Made by a program: the position numbers and the translations under genes. The notes under the pieces are model-generated. The model was not told where the DNA came from and did no database searches. It was given only the letters and a program-made list of their open reading frames with translations. Positions 1 through 10,203 of a stretch of 64,000 bases of DNA are shown here, piece after piece; the stretch's first letter is position 1; every line of letters starts with the position of its first letter. The stretch is from the NCBI RefSeq assembly GCF_001690525.1, contig NZ_LZGT01000069.1, forward strand, positions 1 through 64,000, given 5' to 3'. Source of the stretch: Gilliamella sp. App6-5. GTDB taxonomy: Bacteria; Pseudomonadota; Gammaproteobacteria; Enterobacterales; Orbaceae.

Positions 1-878
<878 letters not shown>

Positions 879-897
879 TTCAAGCATTAGCGACCAT

Positions 898-928
898 AGA
901 GAGGGTATCGATTGATGCCCTTTCTTAT
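898..928 (+). terminator. Terminator after tuf
   Basis: A 12-bp stem with two wobble pairs (arms 898-909 and 914-925) has a GATT loop and a T-rich 3' arm, beginning 20 bases past the tuf stop. Its position and form fit an intrinsic terminator that isolates tuf from secE-nusG. Confidence 0.75.
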
Positions 929-1011
929 CTAGTCTGTTTAGCAAAATGCTTTTTTGAAAGAGCATTTTGGAAAATAGATATTATTATACACAACATAATC
1001 ATAGGTTTTAT

Positions 1012-1413
1012 ATGCTAGTAAGTAACGAGAGTCAAGATACAAATATTATTCTAGACAAAACAAAATGGATTTTAGTTCTAGTATTGATTGCGTTTGTTGT
1101 TTGGGGAAATTTTTATTTTGCTAAACCTAATGATATTTATCAACCTAATACAATCGTTCGGACTATTGCGGTTGTAGTCGTTTCCCTATTAACTTTGTTC
1201 ATTGCGTTCACAACAAATAAAGGCAAAGCGTTCTTTGTATTTTTACAAGAATCCCGAAAAGAGTTAAGAAAAGTGGTATGGCCTACGCGTAAAGAAACAG
1301 GTCAAACAACTTTATTAATTGCGGCAATTACTATTATTGTTGGCTTGTCGCTTTGGGGAATGGATTCTTTATTTCGTTCAATAGTCTTTTATTTAACTTC
1401 AATAGGGCGTTAA
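1012..1413 (+). CDS. secE: Preprotein translocase subunit SecE
   Basis: SecE is the essential clamp subunit of the SecYEG translocon in the inner membrane. The protein has three hydrophobic segments (about residues 18-37, 46-65 and 106-130), matching the three-helix enterobacterial form. The conserved cytoplasmic amphipathic stretch [13 protein letters not shown] sits before the last helix. I chose the ATG at 1012 (133 aa, close to the 127 aa of E. coli). The frame stays open upstream to a TTG at 967, but that would add a 15-residue tail unlike known SecE. nusG begins one base after the stop, so the two genes are surely co-transcribed. Confidence 0.93.
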   Translation: MLVSNESQDTNIILDKTKWILVLVLIAFVVWGNFYFAKPNDIYQPNTIVRTIAVVVVSLLTLFIAFTTNKGKAFFVFLQESRKELRKVVWPTRKETGQTTLLIAAITIIVGLSLWGMDSLFRSIVFYLTSIGR

Positions 1414-1414
1414 T

Positions 1415-1963
1415 ATGAGTGAAACACAACAACAAAAACGATGGTATGTTATTCAAGCTTATTCTGGTTACGAAGCGCGTGTTGCACAATCATTACGTGA
1501 ATATATCAAATTGCATAATATGGAAGATGCATTTGGTGAAGTATTAGTGCCAACGGAAGAAGTCGTTGAAATGAAAAGTGGTCAACGTCGTAAAAGTGAA
1601 CGAAAATTTTTCCCTGGTTATGTATTAGTTGAAATGATGATGAATGATGCAACTTGGCATTTAGTGAAAAGTGTACCAAGAACAATGGGCTTTATTGGTG
1701 GTACTTCGGATAGACCAGCACCTATTAGCCAACGTGAAGTTGATGCAATCATGAATCGTCTACAGCAAGTTGGTGATAAACCACGTCCTAAAACATTATT
1801 TGAACCGGGTGAGCTTGTTCGTGTTAATGAAGGTCCATTTGCTGACTTTAACGGTGTTGTGGAAGAAGTTGACTACGAAAAAAATCGCTTAAAAGTATCG
1901 GTTTCTATTTTTGGACGCTCAACTCCTGTAGAGCTAGATTTTAGTCAAGTTGAAAAGAGCTAA
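1415..1963 (+). CDS. nusG: Transcription termination/antitermination factor NusG
   Basis: NusG binds RNA polymerase and couples it to Rho or to the ribosome. The 182 residues match the family length. The NGN domain opens with [12 protein letters not shown] and contains [10 protein letters not shown] and [11 protein letters not shown] short linker leads to the KOW domain (from about residue 128, [16 protein letters not shown]). The gene is one base from secE. Unlike E. coli, the rplKAJL-rpoBC genes do not follow: a perfect 14-bp terminator and an unrelated convergent gene come next. Confidence 0.98.
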   Translation: MSETQQQKRWYVIQAYSGYEARVAQSLREYIKLHNMEDAFGEVLVPTEEVVEMKSGQRRKSERKFFPGYVLVEMMMNDATWHLVKSVPRTMGFIGGTSDRPAPISQREVDAIMNRLQQVGDKPRPKTLFEPGELVRVNEGPFADFNGVVEEVDYEKNRLKVSVSIFGRSTPVELDFSQVEKS

Positions 1964-2005
1964 TCTTTTGATATAGTTTTTTTCACTGAATTAGCAGTAT
2001 CTTTT

Positions 2006-2040
2006 AGAAAGCCACAAGAGTCTATCTTGTGGCTTTCTTT
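2006..2040 (+). terminator. Strong terminator after nusG
   Basis: A perfect 14-bp inverted repeat (arms 2006-2019 and 2025-2038, five-base loop) ends in a T-rich run. It is one of the strongest intrinsic terminators in the window and closes the secE-nusG unit. Confidence 0.92.
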
Positions 2041-2181
2041 TTATAAAATAAATATAATGCCTTTCGAGAATTTGAGAATAATAGATCTATTTCTAATATA
2101 TTTTATTAAAGTGAGTCGCCAAGGTAGATAAAACCACTATAGGATCATAATTTAATTTATTATTAATATAATACAGGCAAT

Positions 2182-2733
2182 CTATTCTTTTTTAGATTTT
2201 TTTATTCTTTTACCCATATCAAAGTGATATCCCAACCAATAGTTAGGCCAACGTGCTTCGATTCCTATATTATTAACTATTAAAGCAACCATGACTAATA
2301 AAACCGAACCTATAAGTACTGGTGTTATCAAGAATGAATAGTCAGTAATTCCGGACATCATGATTAGAATAGGGTTTGCACCAGCTGGAGCGTGAACTAC
2401 ACGTAGTAACTGCATCAATGCGATAGATGTCCCAACTGCTAATGCTATCGGTATAATTCCATTACTAAATAAATTAATGAACAACACACCTATAAAAGAC
2501 GAAATAAAATGCCCTCCGATTACACTTCTTGGTTGTGCTAATGGAGATTTAGGTACAGCAAATAACAAGACGCATGTTGCGCCAAATGGAGCCATAATTG
2601 CTAATGTACCTCCCCACTGAGTGATTACGAGCAAAGTCAAAATCCCTAAAGCACCCCCAATAAATCCTCTCAATATAGCTACTGCGTGAGGTTTAGGCGG
2701 CATCACCTCTCTTCCTTTTAATTTTTCTAGCAT
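2182..2733 (-). CDS. HPP-family integral membrane protein
   Basis: The 183-residue protein has about four hydrophobic segments and resembles the HPP family of small membrane proteins, some of which are linked to nitrite transport in plastids and cyanobacteria. The signature region here reads HAPAGANPILI, so the motif that names the family is HAP rather than HPP. Other family-like stretches are MAPFGATCVLLFAVP and AQPRSVIGGH. The C-terminus is lysine-rich and predicted cytoplasmic. It is transcribed away from a TetR regulator, and a perfect palindrome lies between the two starts, so that regulator probably controls it. The substrate is unknown. Confidence 0.8.
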   Translation of the reverse strand: MLEKLKGREVMPPKPHAVAILRGFIGGALGILTLLVITQWGGTLAIMAPFGATCVLLFAVPKSPLAQPRSVIGGHFISSFIGVLFINLFSNGIIPIALAVGTSIALMQLLRVVHAPAGANPILIMMSGITDYSFLITPVLIGSVLLVMVALIVNNIGIEARWPNYWLGYHFDMGKRIKKSKKE

Positions 2734-2782
2734 AAATCTCTCCTGTTTGGTTAATGTGGGATTTTAATAAAACTAGCAATCG

Positions 2783-2812
2783 CATTAAGTAAACGATATT
2801 GTTTACTTAATG
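2783..2812. promoter_or_regulatory. Palindromic operator between HPP gene and tetR-type gene
   Basis: A perfect 12-bp inverted repeat, CATTAAGTAAAC and its complement, has a 6-base spacer and lies between the two divergent starts (2733 and 2914). Length and symmetry fit a TetR dimer site. Binding by the adjacent regulator is inferred from position. Confidence 0.7.
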
Positions 2813-2913
2813 TATATTTATTAACTATAAAGGTCAAATATTATTTATAATTAACTATATTAGAGTTGTTGTGATAGAATCAAAAATATTCTAGCAATTA
2901 CAAATAATAAAAA

Positions 2914-3486
2914 ATGAAATTGAAGCCTGAAATTGTTGATACGATACTTGTTGCGGCTGAATCGCTGTTTAATGAATATGGTTATCATCCTGTTAGTTTA
3001 GAGCTTGTTGCAGAAAATGCAGGTGTATCAAAAAGAACATTATATAAATATTTTGGTGACAAAAATGGGCTTGTAAGTAAAGTGTTACTTAAGCGGAATG
3101 ATTTTTTTAAAAAATCACTTACAGATGTTATCGCTGTTTTTTCTGAGAAAAAAGACAAAATCAATGCAATTATTTCATGGCATATAAAATGGTTTAAGAA
3201 TGATAATTACCGTGGTTGCATGTTTGTACGAGCTAAGTCTGAATATAACAATAAAAGTGAAGAAATATGCGCTATTGTTAGTGAACATAAAAAATGGATT
3301 CAAGATAGGATTTTTGAATGTCTAGGAGGCACAAAGTCATGTGAACAAGCATCTTGTCTAATTATGTTGATACTTGAAGGTATGATATCTTACACATCCG
3401 TTTTTGGTATTGAGGGATATGATTTTGAACAGGCAAAAATGTATATCTATGATATCGTCGATAACATTGGCGAGGATAACCTATGA
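2914..3486 (+). CDS. TetR/AcrR-family transcriptional regulator
   Basis: A 190-residue one-component repressor. The N-terminal TetR helix-turn-helix is clear: AAESLFNEYGYHPVSLELVA, then GVSKRTLYKYFGDKNGLV (about residues 14-52). The C-terminal ligand domain has no recognised relative, though the arrangement RGCMFVRAKSEY is common in the TetR_C branch that responds to small organic molecules. It is divergent from the HPP membrane gene and shares an operator-like palindrome with it, so local control and self-control are likely. There is no strong Shine-Dalgarno sequence before the ATG. The ligand is unknown. Confidence 0.9.
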   Translation: MKLKPEIVDTILVAAESLFNEYGYHPVSLELVAENAGVSKRTLYKYFGDKNGLVSKVLLKRNDFFKKSLTDVIAVFSEKKDKINAIISWHIKWFKNDNYRGCMFVRAKSEYNNKSEEICAIVSEHKKWIQDRIFECLGGTKSCEQASCLIMLILEGMISYTSVFGIEGYDFEQAKMYIYDIVDNIGEDNL

Positions 3487-3553
3487 ATTTAAATAGCTGG
3501 CTTATAGACAATGGATAGCCATTACCTCAAGCCTCTTAACCGAAATGATCAAT

Positions 3554-5476
3554 TTAATCTAAGTTAAACGATTCCAGCTGTTGTTGTAATTCTAACCATT
3601 GTAGTTCTGTTTCTTCTAATTGATTTTTAAGTTGGCTTTGCTTTAGTAACAAAGTTGTAAGTTCATTTTTTTTGCTCACTTCATAGATTGCAGGATCAGA
3701 CAGTTGTTCTTCAATTTGCTTTAATTGATTGGTTAATTTATCAAGCATCAGTTCTTCTTTTTGTAACTGTTTCTTAATCGGTTGCATTTGCGTACGCAAT
3801 TCGGCTTGTTTACGTTTTTGCTCTTTACGATCTTGAGCTGATATATTACTTGTATTTTCTTTTTTGGGTGAATTTATTTCGTCATTTGATTGGTTATCAT
3901 TTTTTTGTGCTTCGGCTAACCATTTTTGATAATCATCAAGATCGCCGTCAAATGGTTCAACTTTATGATCATGGACTAAATAGAATTCATCGGTGGTCGA
4001 ACGTAGTAAATGGCGATCATGTGACACCACAACTAATGCACCGTCAAAATCAATTAGCGCTTCAGTCAACGCTTGTCGCATATCTAAATCTAGATGGTTA
4101 GTTGGTTCGTCTAATAAAAGGAGATTCGGTTTTTGCCAGACAATTAAAGCTAAAACAAGACGTGCTTTTTCACCGCCCGAGAAAGTTTTAACTGGCTCGG
4201 TGACTTTATCGCCTTGAAAATCAAATCCACCCAAATAATTACGCAGTTCTTGCTCTGTATTTTTTTGTTCAGCAAGTTGCGTTAAATGCCAAAGTGGTGA
4301 CTCATCGGGGCGTAGATATTCTAATTGATGTTGAGCAAAATAGCCTAATTGAACACCTTTAGCGAGATTAATATGTCCTTCCTTAGGTGCAATTTCTCCG
4401 GCGAGTAATTTAATCAGTGTTGATTTTCCCGCACCATTGCGCCCTAATAAGCCAATGCGCGAACCGGGAACTAAATTAAGCTTAATTTTTTCTAGTATAA
4501 TTTTATCATCGTAACCCGCGACGACTTTGTCCATCATTAACAAAGGGCTTGGTAAGAATTCAGATGGCTTAAAATTAAAATGAAATGGATTATCAACATG
4601 CGCAGGTGCAATCAGCTCCATTCTTTCTAACATTTTTATACGGCTTTGTGCCTGTTTAGCTTTTGTTGCTTTGGCTCTAAAGCGATCGATATAATTTTGC
4701 AAGTGTGCAACTTTGAGTTGTTGGCTTTCATAAAGCGACTGTTGTTGAGCAAGTTTAGTTGAACGTTGGATCTCAAAGGAGGAATAATTGCCCGTATATT
4801 CAAATAAACTCTTTTGCTCAATATGAATAATTTTATTGACTAACGGATCCAAAAAATCACGATCGTGAGAGATTAAAATCAAAGTTCCCGGATAGTTACT
4901 TAACCATTTTTCAAGCCAAATCACGGCATCTAAATCAAGGTGATTGGTTGGTTCATCAAGCAGTAATAAATCAGAACGACACATTAATGCCTGAGCCAAA
5001 TTTAATCGCATCCGCCAACCACCAGAATAGGACTTAACCGGTAACATTAATTGTTCATTAGAAAATCCTAGTCCATGTAGTAGCGTTGCGGCTCGAGCGC
5101 GAATTGTCCAAGCATCAATGGTATCAAGCTTTTCATGAATAACCGCAATTTGCTGACCATTATTTTGTTCATTAGCGGTATTTAATTGTTTTTCTAATTG
5201 TCGATACTCACGATCGCCATCAATGGCATATTCAATCGCAGGGATATCTAATGCGGGTGTTTCTTGATTGACCCAAGCGAGTTGCCATTGCGATGGTATA
5301 TTTAACGTGCCAGCATCAGCTTGAATTTCACCTTTAATCAGTGAAAAGAGCGTCGATTTTCCGCAACCATTTTTACCCACTAATCCCACTTTTTGTTGAG
5401 GATTAATAGTTGCTGAAGCATTATCTAAAAGCAAGTTAACGCCTCGGCGCACTTGGATTGAATCAAAAACTATCAT
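3554..5476 (-). CDS. yheS: ABC-F type ribosome-associated ATPase YheS
   Basis: A soluble twin-ATPase ABC-F protein of 640 residues (E. coli YheS is 637), with no membrane segment. The first nucleotide-binding domain has Walker A GKNGCGKST (about residue 35) and signature YSGGWRMRLNLAQAL. The inter-domain linker (about 240-300) is rich in charged and coiled-coil residues. The second domain has GRNGAGKST and FSGGEKARLVLAL. The C-terminal 100 residues form a long Lys/Gln/Glu coiled coil. The opening MIVFDSIQVRRGVNLLLDNA closely follows YheS. Family members act on the ribosomal E site during translation. It is a single gene with no obvious operon partner. Confidence 0.93.
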   Translation of the reverse strand: MIVFDSIQVRRGVNLLLDNASATINPQQKVGLVGKNGCGKSTLFSLIKGEIQADAGTLNIPSQWQLAWVNQETPALDIPAIEYAIDGDREYRQLEKQLNTANEQNNGQQIAVIHEKLDTIDAWTIRARAATLLHGLGFSNEQLMLPVKSYSGGWRMRLNLAQALMCRSDLLLLDEPTNHLDLDAVIWLEKWLSNYPGTLILISHDRDFLDPLVNKIIHIEQKSLFEYTGNYSSFEIQRSTKLAQQQSLYESQQLKVAHLQNYIDRFRAKATKAKQAQSRIKMLERMELIAPAHVDNPFHFNFKPSEFLPSPLLMMDKVVAGYDDKIILEKIKLNLVPGSRIGLLGRNGAGKSTLIKLLAGEIAPKEGHINLAKGVQLGYFAQHQLEYLRPDESPLWHLTQLAEQKNTEQELRNYLGGFDFQGDKVTEPVKTFSGGEKARLVLALIVWQKPNLLLLDEPTNHLDLDMRQALTEALIDFDGALVVVSHDRHLLRSTTDEFYLVHDHKVEPFDGDLDDYQKWLAEAQKNDNQSNDEINSPKKENTSNISAQDRKEQKRKQAELRTQMQPIKKQLQKEELMLDKLTNQLKQIEEQLSDPAIYEVSKKNELTTLLLKQSQLKNQLEETELQWLELQQQLESFNLD

Positions 5477-5564
5477 GATATTTTTGTCTATTATTCAAAA
5501 TAAAATAAGTTAATAAAAATTGTTTTAATCATCCAAAATTAGGGACGTTATAACACAATCAATT

Positions 5565-5601
5565 TAAACAAAAAAGCCCTTTGATAAAACGAAAAGGGCT
5601 T
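5565..5601 (-). terminator. Terminator of the OPT transporter gene
   Basis: Read on the minus strand, a 9-bp stem AAGCCCTTT/AAAGGGCTT (5593-5601 and 5574-5582) is followed by a run of six T, 21 bases after the transporter stop. This is a typical intrinsic terminator. Confidence 0.88.
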
Positions 5602-5621
5602 AAATTTAATAATTCACAGGA

Positions 5622-7625
5622 CTATTTTTTTATTGCTGATAAAGCACGACGAATAAAGAACGTACATATACCAACAAAAACAAAGAGACCTAAAAGTTGA
5701 GGTAACATACCTAAATCGAGCGGTATTGCAAGTGGAGCATCATTTCCACCATTGGTGATGCTAATCACAATCACAATAGCTAATAAAACGCCCACTAAAC
5801 TTTCACCAACAATCAAGCCTGATGCAATTAATGCCGCTTTACGATCAGCTTTTTTGAATTGCTCTTCTGGATCTAAATTTTGTGCTTTGGCTTTTTTGTA
5901 AGCATTACGTTTAATTATCCATGATAATAAAGTGCCAATAAAAATTGGTGTTGTGATACTTGGTGGTAAATAAATGCCTAAACCAACAGCAAGTGCAGGT
6001 ATGCGAAAGTTAGATTTATTTTGGGCAAGAATTAAATCAATAATAATAATGACAGCACCTAAAGCAAGTCCTATTAAAATCATCGTCCAGTCAAGTTGAT
6101 GGGCAAAAATACCTTTAGCAATTGTTGTCATCAGTGTTGCTTGTGGTGCTGCCAAAACTTGAGTTGTATCCATATCAGAACGAGGTAAAGCGCCAGTAAA
6201 GCCGTAAGCGTTATATAAAATCTCTAAAATAGGCGCAATAACAATTGCACCAACAACACAGCCAAGTAATAATGCCACTTGTTGTTTCCATGGGGTAGCA
6301 TTAACCAAATGACCTGTTTTTAGGTCTTGTAAATTATCATTTGAAATACATGCTATTGCCAAAACGGCACTAGTAGTAAAGAGTGCAAGGGCTGTGGCAA
6401 AGTTGGAGCCTTCAATAGAAGCTAGCATACCATTCGCTTCACCTAAACCTAATAAGATTAATGAAATGACAACCACTGCAACAATTGCTATTCCTGATAT
6501 TGGGCTTGCTGATGAGCCAACAAGTCCAGCCATATAACCACATGCGGCAGCCACTAAAAAGCCCATAATAAAAGCAAATAATACAGCGCAAAAAACTAAT
6601 GTCCAAGCCATGCCTGCTGATAAACCACTATCGGCAATAAAGCTATAAAAAGTCACTAACAAAATAACTAACATACCACCCATAATTAATAAAATAGCTT
6701 TAGGTGATAAATCCCGCTCGGTTGATGCAATATCATTGCCAGACACATCTGAACGCATACTTTTAAATGATATTTTTAAACCTTCAATCATCGGTTTGAT
6801 TAATGTCAGTAATGTCCAAACCGCTGCAATAGCAATGACCCCCGCACCAATAAAGCGTATATCTTTTGCCCAAAATCCCATTGCAACTTTAGATAAAGGC
6901 TGACTGGTATCATAATCGGTAATTGCACTTAAAATTGGAACGCCAAATACCCAACCAATAATGGTTCCAATTAAAATAGCAATTCCTGACATAATTCCGA
7001 TCAAATAACCAGCACTGAGTAACGCTAACGAGAATCCCATAGGCAGTTGAAAAATGGATTTGCCAGTGGTAAACCAATAAGCAGTACTTTCAGATAATAG
7101 GCGAAAACCATTAGTAAAAAGGCTAACAATAGAGGCAATGATGCCGCCAAATAAAATATCCTTTAAACCATCGTTAGCTTCTTTATTATCGGATTTAGAT
7201 CCTGCCTTTAAAATTTCAGCAGCGGCTACACCTTCAGGGTAAGGTAAATTACTTTTAACGACCATGACATGACGCAATGGAATTGAAAATAAAACCCCAA
7301 GCATTCCGCCTGCGGCACATATTGCAAAGGTTAGCCAAAAGGGAAAGTCTTGCCAGTAACCAATCATTAACAAACCCGGAAGCACAAAAATAATTGAAGA
7401 TAATGTACCCGCTGCTGATGCTTGAGTTTGCACCATGTTATTTTCTAAAATAGTTGAACCCGAAAACAGTTTCAATATTGCCATTGAAATCACTGCCGCA
7501 GGAATTGCGGATGAAAACGTTAATCCAACTTTCAAACCAAGATAAACATTCGATGCAGTAAAAATGACAGTAATAAAAGCACCAAGAATGGTGCCTCTTA
7601 AAGTAAGTTCACGTAAATTATTCAT
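5622..7625 (-). CDS. OPT-family oligopeptide transporter
   Basis: A 667-residue polytopic inner-membrane protein with roughly 14-16 hydrophobic helices. The N-terminal stretch ELTLRGTILGAFITVIFTA, then NVYLGLKVGLTFSSAIPAAV, is characteristic of bacterial OPT transporters, which take up peptides or metal-peptide complexes. Other family features are TQASAAGTLSS, LPYPEGVAAAEILKAG and SNDNLQDLKTGHLVNATPWK. It begins with ATG at the end of a divergent region facing mazG and ends at its own terminator, so it is a single-gene unit. The substrate cannot be read from the sequence. Confidence 0.93.
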   Translation of the reverse strand: MNNLRELTLRGTILGAFITVIFTASNVYLGLKVGLTFSSAIPAAVISMAILKLFSGSTILENNMVQTQASAAGTLSSIIFVLPGLLMIGYWQDFPFWLTFAICAAGGMLGVLFSIPLRHVMVVKSNLPYPEGVAAAEILKAGSKSDNKEANDGLKDILFGGIIASIVSLFTNGFRLLSESTAYWFTTGKSIFQLPMGFSLALLSAGYLIGIMSGIAILIGTIIGWVFGVPILSAITDYDTSQPLSKVAMGFWAKDIRFIGAGVIAIAAVWTLLTLIKPMIEGLKISFKSMRSDVSGNDIASTERDLSPKAILLIMGGMLVILLVTFYSFIADSGLSAGMAWTLVFCAVLFAFIMGFLVAAACGYMAGLVGSSASPISGIAIVAVVVISLILLGLGEANGMLASIEGSNFATALALFTTSAVLAIACISNDNLQDLKTGHLVNATPWKQQVALLLGCVVGAIVIAPILEILYNAYGFTGALPRSDMDTTQVLAAPQATLMTTIAKGIFAHQLDWTMILIGLALGAVIIIIDLILAQNKSNFRIPALAVGLGIYLPPSITTPIFIGTLLSWIIKRNAYKKAKAQNLDPEEQFKKADRKAALIASGLIVGESLVGVLLAIVIVISITNGGNDAPLAIPLDLGMLPQLLGLFVFVGICTFFIRRALSAIKK

Positions 7626-7848
7626 ATATCAATAAAGTTAATTTAATAGAGGAGTATTATATACTTAATTCGCTTTTATCGGCTACAAGTTCCTTAAATA
7701 GCTTTAGTTTAGTGCTTTTATCATTATTTTGGGTGAAATAATTAGCAATAACATCAAAATATATTGGCATTAACCTTTAAAAAAATAACCGTTTTGTTAT
7801 TAAACCTTTACAATGACGCTGATTAATTACTTATTTGTGGGGGATATT

Positions 7849-8652
7849 TTGAACGCATTACAGCGCTTACAAGCTATTATTAAACAACTTCGCGATCCAA
7901 TTAATGGTTGCGAATGGGATCGAATTCAAACTTTTTCGTCTTTAAAATCATATACACTAGAAGAAACGTACGAAGTGCTTGATGCAATTGATAAACAAGA
8001 TATGGAGGAGCTAAAAAAAGAACTTGGCGATCTATTGTTTCACATTGTCTTTTATGCTGATTTAGCCCAAGAACAAGGAAGCTTTGATTTTGATGAGGTC
8101 TGTTTAGCGGTTGCTGATAAGTTAGTTTATCGTCATCCGCATATTTTCACCGAAAATAAGGTAGAAAAACCTAACTGGGAACAACTTAAACAAAAAGAAC
8201 GCGATCAAAAAGCACAATACTCATTGCTCAATGATATTCCCCAAGCAATACCTGCCTTAATGCAAGCTGAAAAAATTCAAAAGCGTTGTGCCTCGGTTGG
8301 TTTTGATTGGCATGATATAAAACCTGTGCTTGATAAGGTAAAAGAGGAAATTGATGAAGTTGAGCAAGAGCTTGAACAAAACAAACAAGATCCACAAAAA
8401 ATTGAGGAAGAACTTGGTGATTTATTGTTTGCGACCGTCAATTTAGCTAGGCATTTAAAGGTTAAATCAGAACTCTGTTTACAGCAAGCCAATAAAAAAT
8501 TTACCCGACGATTTCAACAATTAGAATCGATACTTAAACAAAAAAATCTGGCTTTGACTGATGCAACGCTTGAACAAATGGAAGACGCGTGGCAAAGTGT
8601 TAAACAATTAGAACAGATTAAACTCAATAGCGAAGTGGATAAAAATGACTGA
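7849..8652 (+). CDS. mazG: Nucleoside triphosphate pyrophosphohydrolase MazG
   Basis: MazG hydrolyses (d)NTPs to monophosphates and has been linked to ppGpp control. The duplicated NTP-PPase fold shows twice: EETYEVLDAI with ELGDLLFHIVFYA, and EEIDEVEQELEQ with ELGDLLFATVNLARHL. WDRIQTF and QKIQKRCASVGFDW are further family marks. I start at the TTG at 7849 because a GGGGGA Shine-Dalgarno sequence sits six bases upstream and the protein then opens MNALQRLQAIIKQLRDP like E. coli MazG (267 against 263 aa). An ATG at 7813 is in frame but lacks such support. The last 8 bases overlap the next gene. Confidence 0.93.
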   Translation: MNALQRLQAIIKQLRDPINGCEWDRIQTFSSLKSYTLEETYEVLDAIDKQDMEELKKELGDLLFHIVFYADLAQEQGSFDFDEVCLAVADKLVYRHPHIFTENKVEKPNWEQLKQKERDQKAQYSLLNDIPQAIPALMQAEKIQKRCASVGFDWHDIKPVLDKVKEEIDEVEQELEQNKQDPQKIEEELGDLLFATVNLARHLKVKSELCLQQANKKFTRRFQQLESILKQKNLALTDATLEQMEDAWQSVKQLEQIKLNSEVDKND

Positions 8653-9085
8653 ACAAAAAAATGAACTGTATCAAGAAATCGAAGCATGGGCACAAAATGC
8701 GATATTAAATAGTCCAACATGGAGCATTAATCAGCTTGATTACTCAGAAAAAAGCATTACGGTTGTTGAAATGATCATCAGTGAACTGGCTGAAAAGAAC
8801 TTCAGCATATCAGAAGAACAACTCAACATGATATCGCAAGAATACGGATGTTATTTATTACTCACCGCCCATAAATTATATGGCGGTGAATTTTATTGGA
8901 ACGAAGAGTTTGAACAACCCATGTTAATTTGCTGTGAACCTGATGCCATGATAGTACTTATGACATGGAACAAAGTAAAAGGACGATTAGTAGGGGATAA
9001 AGCCGATCATATTGCCTATTTCTTAGATGAATTTGGTAAAGCGACTTTCCAGCCAGAAAAAGGCAAGCATGTGGTTTATTTGTAA
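8645..9085 (+). CDS. Conserved-looking small protein of unknown function
   Basis: I do not recognise this 146-residue acidic protein. It is soluble, with no signal peptide or membrane helix. The core GCYLLLTAHKLYGGEFYWNE, followed by an acidic mid-region and VGDKADHIAYFLDEF, looks like a compact alpha/beta domain. Its start overlaps the mazG stop by 8 bases, which implies translational coupling and co-transcription, so a role near nucleotide or stress metabolism is possible but only a guess. Base composition matches the neighbours. Confidence 0.75.
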   Translation: MTEQKNELYQEIEAWAQNAILNSPTWSINQLDYSEKSITVVEMIISELAEKNFSISEEQLNMISQEYGCYLLLTAHKLYGGEFYWNEEFEQPMLICCEPDAMIVLMTWNKVKGRLVGDKADHIAYFLDEFGKATFQPEKGKHVVYL

Positions 9086-9156
9086 TAAAAACAAAACGAC
9101 GAAAACAGATAAATATGAATTATCCATTATGTTATTAAATTAAATGGAGATTGGAC

Positions 9157-9849
9157 GTGAATTACAAACTTTATATAGGCAATAAAAACTACTCAACATG
9201 GTCTATGCGACCTTGGGTTGCAATGAAGCATTTTGGTATCCCTTTTGATGAACAGCTTATTCGATTTGATAACTTTGACGATAATTCTACTTTTAAAGCA
9301 ACCGTATCTGCAATATCGAAATATGGAACAGTCCCCATTTTAGTTGATAATGATGTGGTTATATCTGATTCTTTGGCTATTTGTGAATACTTGGCTGAAA
9401 AACATACCAACTTAGCTTTATGGCCGACAGATACTAAAAAAAGAGCTATCGCTCGAAGTTTAGTGGCTAAAATGCATTCAGGGTTTCCTGCAATACGAAA
9501 CCATTTACCGATGAATATTGAAGCGGAGTTTTTCGAAATAGGGCAAATTATTTTACGCGATCATGCTGATGTTAAAAACGAAATTTCTTATCTTGATGAA
9601 TTGTTATCTTCTTTCTTAAGTCTTAATTCATCTCAATCTAACTACTTATTTGGTGAGTTTACTCTTGCTGATGCTTTCTATGCGCCAATGTGCTTAAGAC
9701 TCAAAAATTTTGGAATTAAGACATCGGCAACGTTAGCCAACTACATTGACACTATTTGTCAAACTAATAGCATCAAAGAATGGATAAATGGGGCAATGCA
9801 AGAAAAAGACTTTATTGTAATGGATGAACCTTATCGTCTACATAGGTAA
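9157..9849 (+). CDS. Glutathione S-transferase family protein
   Basis: A 230-residue soluble protein with the two-domain GST layout. The N-terminal thioredoxin-like part begins YKLYIGNKNYSTWSMRPWVA and carries the cis-proline/glutathione-site segment GTVPILVDNDVVISDSLAI, then YLAEKH. The all-helical C-terminal domain contains FGEFTLADAFYAPM, the usual N-capping box region. I start at the GTG at 9157, seven bases after a GGAGA Shine-Dalgarno; the in-frame TTG at 9151 abuts that signal and is too close. It probably conjugates glutathione to electrophiles or reduces peroxides. The YfcF-like subgroup is a possibility, not a firm call. Confidence 0.88.
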   Translation: MNYKLYIGNKNYSTWSMRPWVAMKHFGIPFDEQLIRFDNFDDNSTFKATVSAISKYGTVPILVDNDVVISDSLAICEYLAEKHTNLALWPTDTKKRAIARSLVAKMHSGFPAIRNHLPMNIEAEFFEIGQIILRDHADVKNEISYLDELLSSFLSLNSSQSNYLFGEFTLADAFYAPMCLRLKNFGIKTSATLANYIDTICQTNSIKEWINGAMQEKDFIVMDEPYRLHR

Positions 9850-9939
9850 TTAACACGTTCTTTGATATTTCAAGTAGTTGTGTGATAGTAGCTTCGGATA
9901 TTTGAAGCGATACTATCATTTTCATGAGGAAAACTTCAG

Positions 9940-10150
9940 GTAGCTTACACTTTATGATGAAAATACTCTTATAAAAACTCATAAGGCGTTTTGTCGAAAA
10001 TCGTTTGAATTTTTAGTTTTCTATCTTTTAAATAGCTAACTTTTGCTGATTATGTCTCATCTCTATTAAAGTACGTAGCACACTTTCCGCTTACCCATTC
10101 ATTTTTTTAATTCGCCAAACGGTATAGAATCCTGAATATTTTTTACAAAA
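9940..10150 (-). pseudogene. Decayed DDE transposase tail (IS481/IS3-like)
   Basis: On the minus strand this stretch retains broken pieces of an integrase-core transposase C-terminus: MNG*AESVLRTLIEMRH (compare the usual TNGKAE-R-RTL) and, after frameshifts, KTPYEFL just before the end (9971-9992). Stops and frameshifts are frequent. A parallel relic at about 50135-50320 aligns along most of its length. The end near 10108-10150 shares a block of about 40 bases with the tandem repeat unit at 38.8 kb. Confidence 0.6.
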
Positions 10151-10203
10151 ATTTAGCTTAAAAAGCGAATGGTTGTGCCAATGCCCGATAGTGAGCATAC
10201 AAC

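Noticed and set aside
879-1011. tRNA-Trp or other tRNA between tuf and secE
   Set aside because: No cloverleaf or GTTCGA-type T arm; the only structure is a terminator hairpin.
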